Positions 53,580 through 57,667 of a DNA stretch of 57,667 bases are shown in pieces. The translations under genes were made by a program, and so were the position numbers. Position 1 is the first letter of the stretch. Each line of letters starts with the position of its first letter. The notes under the pieces were generated by a model that saw only the letters and a list, made by a program, of their open reading frames with translations, was not told the DNA's origin and did not search any database. The stretch covers positions 1 to 57,667 of the forward strand of contig CAMVAP010000016.1 in NCBI GenBank assembly GCA_947165485.1, read 5' to 3'. Source of the stretch: an uncultured Prevotellaceae bacterium (GTDB taxonomy: Bacteria; Bacteroidota; Bacteroidia; Bacteroidales; Muribaculaceae).

Positions 53580-53678
53580 TCAGACAACAATAACAACCTC
53601 ATGAAAACAACGAGTGACAATCAGTAATAGTTGTTGTTTGGGGTTGTTAATACTGTTGTACAAGTTGTTTGAAAAACT

Positions 53679-54449
53679 ATGATTGACAGTCATTCTCATA
53701 TTTACTGCGATGCCTTCGACGAGGATCGCGATGCTGTCGTGCAACGGGCCCGTGAGGCTGGTGTGCGGCACATCGTTCTGCCAGGCGAGAGCATTGATAG
53801 CGTGCCGCTTCAAGTCGCATTGCACAAGAAGTATCCCGATTACATCTCGCTGGCCTTTGGCCTGCACCCCGAGGAAGTGAATGGTGACTATCTCACCGCC
53901 CTGGAACAACTGCGGCCCAGGTTAAATGAACATCCCATCGTGGCCGTTGGCGAGATTGGCATCGACCTCTACTGGGACAAGACCTGGCGTGAACAGCAGC
54001 GCCATGCCCTCGACATCCAGCTGCACTGGTGCCACGAGTTGGGAGTTCCCTTCATCATTCATTGCCGCGAGGCGCTCGACGATATACTCGATGTCATCGA
54101 CCACCTGGATTGCCCAGTGCCCCAAGGCGTGTTCCATTGCTTTGCCGAAACGCCTGCCGACGTTGAGCGCGTTCGCCGTAGGGGAGACTTCTACTTTGGC
54201 GTCAATGGCGTGGTCACGTTCAAGAAGAGCACCGTGCCCCAGTTGTTGCCTGCCATCGGTCTGGACCGACTGCTGCTGGAGACCGATGCGCCTTTTCTCA
54301 CCCCCGTGCCACATCGCGGCAAGCGTAATGAGAGTGCCTACATTCCCCCCATCAACGACTTCGTCGCCAAGTCGTTAGGCGTTACCTCCGAGAAGGTCAG
54401 TGAAGTTACCGACCGCAACGCCATCGACCTGTTCCACCTGCCACTATAG
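53679..54449 (+). CDS. tatD: TatD-family metal-dependent hydrolase
   Basis: A 256-residue TIM-barrel hydrolase of the TatD family (3'-5' exonuclease/DNase in some members). Metal ligands are seen in MIDSHSHIYCD, VAVGEIGIDLYWD, PFIIHCREALDD, GVFHCFAET and LLLETDAPFLTP. Full length. Its stop is followed by a hairpin shared with the convergent M13 peptidase gene. Confidence 0.92.
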   Translation: MIDSHSHIYCDAFDEDRDAVVQRAREAGVRHIVLPGESIDSVPLQVALHKKYPDYISLAFGLHPEEVNGDYLTALEQLRPRLNEHPIVAVGEIGIDLYWDKTWREQQRHALDIQLHWCHELGVPFIIHCREALDDILDVIDHLDCPVPQGVFHCFAETPADVERVRRRGDFYFGVNGVVTFKKSTVPQLLPAIGLDRLLLETDAPFLTPVPHRGKRNESAYIPPINDFVAKSLGVTSEKVSEVTDRNAIDLFHLPL

Positions 54450-54467
54450 ATCCCAACGTAAAATAAT

Positions 54468-54498
54468 GAGGGCCCGTAGCTTCAAGTTGCGGGCCCTC
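54468..54498. terminator. Shared hairpin between tatD and the M13 peptidase gene
   Basis: A 9-bp stem GAGGGCCCG / CGGGCCCTC with a 13-nt loop. On the minus strand it is followed by ATTATTTTA, on the plus strand by ATGTATCC, so it probably ends the peptidase transcript best. Confidence 0.65.
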
Positions 54499-54520
54499 GA
54501 TGTATCCTACTGGGAATTGA

Positions 54521-56545
54521 TTACCAGATGATGGCGCGGTCGGCGGGATCGAGCCACATCTTGTCACCAGCCTTGATGCCGAAGGCGTCAAAGAAGGTGT
54601 CGATGTTCCTCAGGGTGGCGTTCACGCGGTAGCGGCCGATGGAGTGGGGATCACTCTTGGTCTGCTGGAAGATGGCCTCCTCGGTCATGTTGTCGGCCCA
54701 GATGCGGCCATAGCTCAGGTAGAAGCGCTGGGCAGGCGTGAAGCCGTCGATCTTCTTGCCGTCACGGAACTGCTGGGTGGTGCGGAAGGCATCATAGGCG
54801 ATGCGCAGGCCGCCCTGGTCGGCGATGTTCTCGCCCAGGGTCAAGTGACCGTTGGCGTGCTGATCTTTAACAACCACGATCTGGTCAAACTGTGCGGCCA
54901 GCTTCTCGGCGGCTGCCTGGAATCGCTTGCTGTCCTCCTCGGTCCACCAGTCGGTCATGTTGCCATACTGGTCGAACATGCGACCCTGGTCGTCAAAGCC
55001 GTGGGTCATCTCGTGGCCAATCACTACGCCGATGGCACCAAAGTTGGTGGCATCGTCGGCCTCCACATCAAAGAAGGGAGGTTGCAGGATGGCAGCGGGG
55101 AAGCAGATCTCGTTGGTCGTGGGGTTGTAGTAGGCATTGACGGTCTGCGGTGTCATGCCCCACTCGTCGCGGTCAACGGGCTTACCCATCTTGTCCAGGT
55201 TGCGGCGGGTCTCATACAGGCTGGCAGCCTTGATGTTGTCATACAGGCTCTTGCTGGGATCAACGGACAAGCCGCTGTAGTCGCGCCACTTGTCGGGATA
55301 ACCGATCTTGACGGTAAAGGCGTTCAACTTCACCAGGGCGTTGATCTTGGTCTGCTCGCTCATCCAGGTCAGGCCAGCGATGTGGGCGGCCAGAGACTTG
55401 CGCAGCTCACCGATGAGCTTCAACATCTTCTCCTTGCTGCCGTGAGCAAAGTACTTGCTCACGTAGATCTCTCCGACGGCTTCGCCCAGCAGGCTGTTGG
55501 GGTAGCCCAGAGCACGTTTCCAACGGGGCTTGCGCTCCTTCTGTCCGCTCAACATGCGGCCATAGAAGTCAAACGAGGTCTCGCCGAATTCATCGCTGAG
55601 GTAACCTGTCGAACCAGTGATCAACAGGCCAGCCATGTAGTCGCGCATCTGCTGCTCGTTGAGCTTGGTCATCAGGTCGTTGGCAACAGCCATCACCTTG
55701 GGTTCGGTCAGGATGACCCACTCCACGGTGGGCGTGCCCATGAGCTTGAAGTACTGCTTCCAGTTGATGGCGGGGTAGTCCTTCTGCAACTGGTCGAGCG
55801 TGCGGATGTTATAGAGCTTGTTGTAGTCGCGGGCCTCGGCACGGTCCATCTTGGCCTGGGCAAACTTGTACTCGATGTCATAGATGGTCTTGCTGGCGCG
55901 GTTAGCGTCCTTCTTGCTGTAACCGGCGAGCATGAAAATCTTCACCAGGTAGTTCTTGTAGGCCTGCTGGATTTTCTTGCTGTCGGCATCGGTGTTCAGG
56001 TAGTAGTCCCTGTCGGGCAGACCGCTGGTGCCGGCGCTGAGCCACATCACGTTCATGTCACTGTTCTTGAGGTCGGTCTCCACGCCGATGCCAAAGAACG
56101 GGTTACCGATCTTCAGGTGCTGATCAGCCAGGAAGCTGGTCAGGTCCTTCTTCTTGAAGGCTTTGATCTTGGCCAGGTCGGCCATCAGGGGCTGTGCGCC
56201 CTCGCGGTTCAGGCGGTCGCTGTCCATTGCCATCTTGTACAGGTCGGCAACCTTTTGGTCAACGGAGCCCATCTTGTGCTGGGTCTTGCCCAGCTCCAGG
56301 AACATGTCGCGCAAGCGGTTCTGGTTCTGCTCGGCCAGCACGTCAAACACGCCATAGCTGGCATATTCGGGCCTCTCGCTCAGTGGGTTGGCCTTCATCC
56401 AGCCACCACCAGCATACTCATAGAAATCTTCACCCGGCTTTACGCTCAGGTCCATGTCGGCACGGTTCACGCCGTGTGTCACTTGTGCCTGCACACCAGG
56501 CACGGCAGCCATCAGTATGGCCATAGCTAATAACATTTTCTTCAT
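54521..56545 (-). CDS. M13-family zinc metallopeptidase (PepO-like)
   Basis: A 674-residue neprilysin-like peptidase. The signal peptide is MKKMLLAMAILMAAVPGVQA. The zinc motif HEMTH is in VIGHEMTHGFDDQGRMFD (~residue 510), the third ligand region is GENIADQGGLRIAYDAF (~575), and NAYYNPTTNEICFPAAILQP is the substrate-binding stretch. Full length; exported, probably periplasmic. The frame is open to 56638 but I start at MKKMLLAM. Confidence 0.93.
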   Translation of the reverse strand: MKKMLLAMAILMAAVPGVQAQVTHGVNRADMDLSVKPGEDFYEYAGGGWMKANPLSERPEYASYGVFDVLAEQNQNRLRDMFLELGKTQHKMGSVDQKVADLYKMAMDSDRLNREGAQPLMADLAKIKAFKKKDLTSFLADQHLKIGNPFFGIGVETDLKNSDMNVMWLSAGTSGLPDRDYYLNTDADSKKIQQAYKNYLVKIFMLAGYSKKDANRASKTIYDIEYKFAQAKMDRAEARDYNKLYNIRTLDQLQKDYPAINWKQYFKLMGTPTVEWVILTEPKVMAVANDLMTKLNEQQMRDYMAGLLITGSTGYLSDEFGETSFDFYGRMLSGQKERKPRWKRALGYPNSLLGEAVGEIYVSKYFAHGSKEKMLKLIGELRKSLAAHIAGLTWMSEQTKINALVKLNAFTVKIGYPDKWRDYSGLSVDPSKSLYDNIKAASLYETRRNLDKMGKPVDRDEWGMTPQTVNAYYNPTTNEICFPAAILQPPFFDVEADDATNFGAIGVVIGHEMTHGFDDQGRMFDQYGNMTDWWTEEDSKRFQAAAEKLAAQFDQIVVVKDQHANGHLTLGENIADQGGLRIAYDAFRTTQQFRDGKKIDGFTPAQRFYLSYGRIWADNMTEEAIFQQTKSDPHSIGRYRVNATLRNIDTFFDAFGIKAGDKMWLDPADRAIIW

Positions 56546-56667
56546 TGTTACTAATAAAATAATAATATGTAGGTTAATCGGTTTAGCTATTTCTTTCCAG
56601 CCCGCAAAAATAACAATAATCCCGCAAACCCAGCACAAACTATTGGAAAAAACAACTTTTCACGTTC

Positions 56668-57092
56668 CAATACCCCCCCTATGATTGTCAAACAACCGAG
56701 ACAACGCACTAACAACACGAACAACATTTATTCTCTTGGCATCCGCGTTCTTTTTGCCCCACGCTAAGGCGCGAAGGCGCAAAGTGGTTTTTCGTCAAAA
56801 AGCAATCGACCGTTTTTGACCCGTGATAGAGTAATCCGTTGATTTTCAGCATTTGTCTTGTACATCGCCCAACAAGAGAGGTGCGGGGGGATTGTTAACG
56901 AAACGTTAAACGCGTTTTCCAAGCCCACAACACAAAAGTAGCTCACCGCACCCACATCTGACCATATCAAAACGCATCCGCCCCAATTTTTAAAGACAAC
57001 AGAAACAACTTGGCCTTGATCAAGGCCACAACAGAGACAATCAGACAAAATATTGCCTAAAAAATTACATCAAAAGAACCGTCCCGATTTTC
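56668..57092. repeat. 425-bp tandem duplication, copy 1
   Basis: A direct repeat of ~425 bp that is about 98% identical to 57095-57519 (a few substitutions and short indels, for example C6 versus C4 near the start). It contains a TTAACG-AAA-CGTTAA hairpin, an 18-bp palindrome TGGCCTTGATCAAGGCCA (57011-57028) and the 15-mer CAAAAGAACCGTCCC also found in the queA palindrome. No convincing gene. The stretch 56546-56667 before it is the peptidase leader. Confidence 0.9.
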
Positions 57093-57094
57093 TT

Positions 57095-57519
57095 ACCAAT
57101 ACCCCCTATGATTGTCAAACAACCGAGACAACGCACTAACAACACGAACAACATTTATTCTCTTGGCATCCGCGTTCTTTTTGCCCCACGCTAAGGCGCG
57201 AAGGCGCAAAGTGGTTTTTCGTCAAAAAGCAATCGACCGTTTTTGACCCGTGATAGAGTAATCCGTTGATTTTCAGCATTTGTCTTGTACATCGCCCAAC
57301 AAGAGAGGTGCGGGGGGATTGTTAACGAAACGTTAAACGCGTTTTCCAAGCCCACAACACAAAAGTAGCTCACCGCACCCACATCTGACCATATCAAAAC
57401 GCATCCGCCCCAATTATTAAAGACAACAAAACAACTTAGCCTTGATCAAGGCCACAACAGAGACAATCAGACAAATTATTGCCTAAAAAATTACATCAAA
57501 AGAACCGTCCCGATTTTCC
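57095..57519. repeat. 425-bp tandem duplication, copy 2
   Basis: Second copy of the duplication, adjacent to the first. The GGCCTTGATCAAGGCC palindrome has lost a base pair in its left arm here (TAGCC). After it, sequence to 57613 is unique; it shows short gene-like stretches on both strands but no complete ORF. Confidence 0.9.
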
Positions 57520-57613
57520 TACTCGATGAACCACAGGTTGTGGCAATTCGCGATAAACTGTTTAGACGCATTGTTACGCCACGTTAGTTGCGCGTAGTGG
57601 GCATACTACGGAT

Positions 57614-57667
57614 TTAGTCTTTATCGATGAATTTGTTGATCTGTTCTTGGATGTTCGGAGCCAGTGG
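57614..57667 (-). CDS. C-terminal end of an unidentified gene
   Basis: The minus strand at the window edge reads PLAPNIQEQINKFIDKD followed by TAA, with a CGTAGT...ACTACG hairpin about 10 nt later. It looks like the last 17 residues of a gene whose body is outside the window. Too short to identify. Confidence 0.35.
   Translation of the reverse strand, partial: PLAPNIQEQINKFIDKD

Noticed and set aside
54644-56530. 628-residue open frame antisense to the M13 peptidase gene
   Set aside because: The opposite strand carries a complete metallopeptidase with all catalytic motifs; the antisense frame is low-complexity Leu/Val/Gly-rich and matches nothing.
56764-57048. 94- and 68-residue open frames in the two copies of the tandem repeat (minus strand)
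   Set aside because: They share sequence only because the DNA is duplicated, the starts differ between copies, and no signal, domain or promoter was found.
57492-57588. Gene-like stretch on the plus strand (FLLDEPQVVAIRDKLFRR) and another on the minus strand (AQLTWRNNASKQF)
   Set aside because: Both read as protein on opposite strands of the same bases, and neither has a full-length frame or a start; I could not choose either as a real gene.

Overview
This window looks like a chromosomal segment of a Bacteroidales bacterium, possibly close to Muribaculaceae or Prevotellaceae; the family is my inference. The clues are Bacteroidetes-type promoters (TTTG, about 20 nt, TAnnTTTG) before many genes, lipoproteins with short acidic stretches after the lipobox cysteine, a fused nuoCD, menaquinone genes, an alpha-2-macroglobulin, and an F-type ATPase laid out in Bacteroidetes order with a short epsilon subunit. 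No tRNA, rRNA or CRISPR array was seen.

Layout. 1-8603 (minus strand): energy genes, nuoA-B-CD-H followed directly by atpD-C-B-E-F-H-A, with atpA cut by the window edge. The nuoI-N genes that normally follow nuoH are absent. 8921-14914: a secreted dockerin-like/FGE-like protein, divergent from a TonB-dependent receptor that is followed by three lipoproteins sharing repeated modules. 14943-16624: a long hairpin, then two internally deleted IS982-type elements flanking an AT-rich membrane-protein gene. 16652-23777: a five-gene tripartite ABC efflux operon with a divergent AraC-type regulator. 23936-25430: an ECF sigma factor, a membrane protein (probable anti-sigma) and a Spy-like periplasmic protein. 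25541-26364: a REP-associated tyrosine transposase between two inverted multi-hairpin arms. 26510-32209: a giant alpha-2-macroglobulin. 32744-43022: pfkA, DUF805, menA, queA (carrying an in-frame palindromic insertion), a low-complexity secreted protein, RNase Z, acpP-fabF-rnc and a membrane protein. 43087-51356 (mostly minus): lipoprotein, ubiE/menG, phoH, four-helix-bundle suffix protein, RsmI-like methylase, WalJ-like MBL protein, ispH, cmk. 51508-56545: two lipoproteins, a prenyl synthase, tatD and an M13 peptidase. The right end is a 425-bp tandem duplication and the tail of one more gene.

Functionally, NADH dehydrogenase core subunits, MenA, UbiE/MenG, IspH and the prenyl synthase point to menaquinone respiration coupled to the proton-type ATP synthase. 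AcpP, FabF and Rnc form the familiar fatty-acid/RNA-processing cluster. The TonB receptor locus, the efflux pump and the sigma/Spy locus all act at the envelope.

The most unusual layer is repetitive. Heptamer arrays (TTTTAGG/CTTTAGG in the sense strand) start at the stop codon of the upstream gene in five gene pairs. Octamer arrays bracket the four-helix-bundle gene. A perfect 31-bp inverted repeat is translated inside queA. The hairpin arms around the RAYT gene show base-pair covariation. The alpha-2-macroglobulin carries a SusC-like plug segment where its bait region should be.
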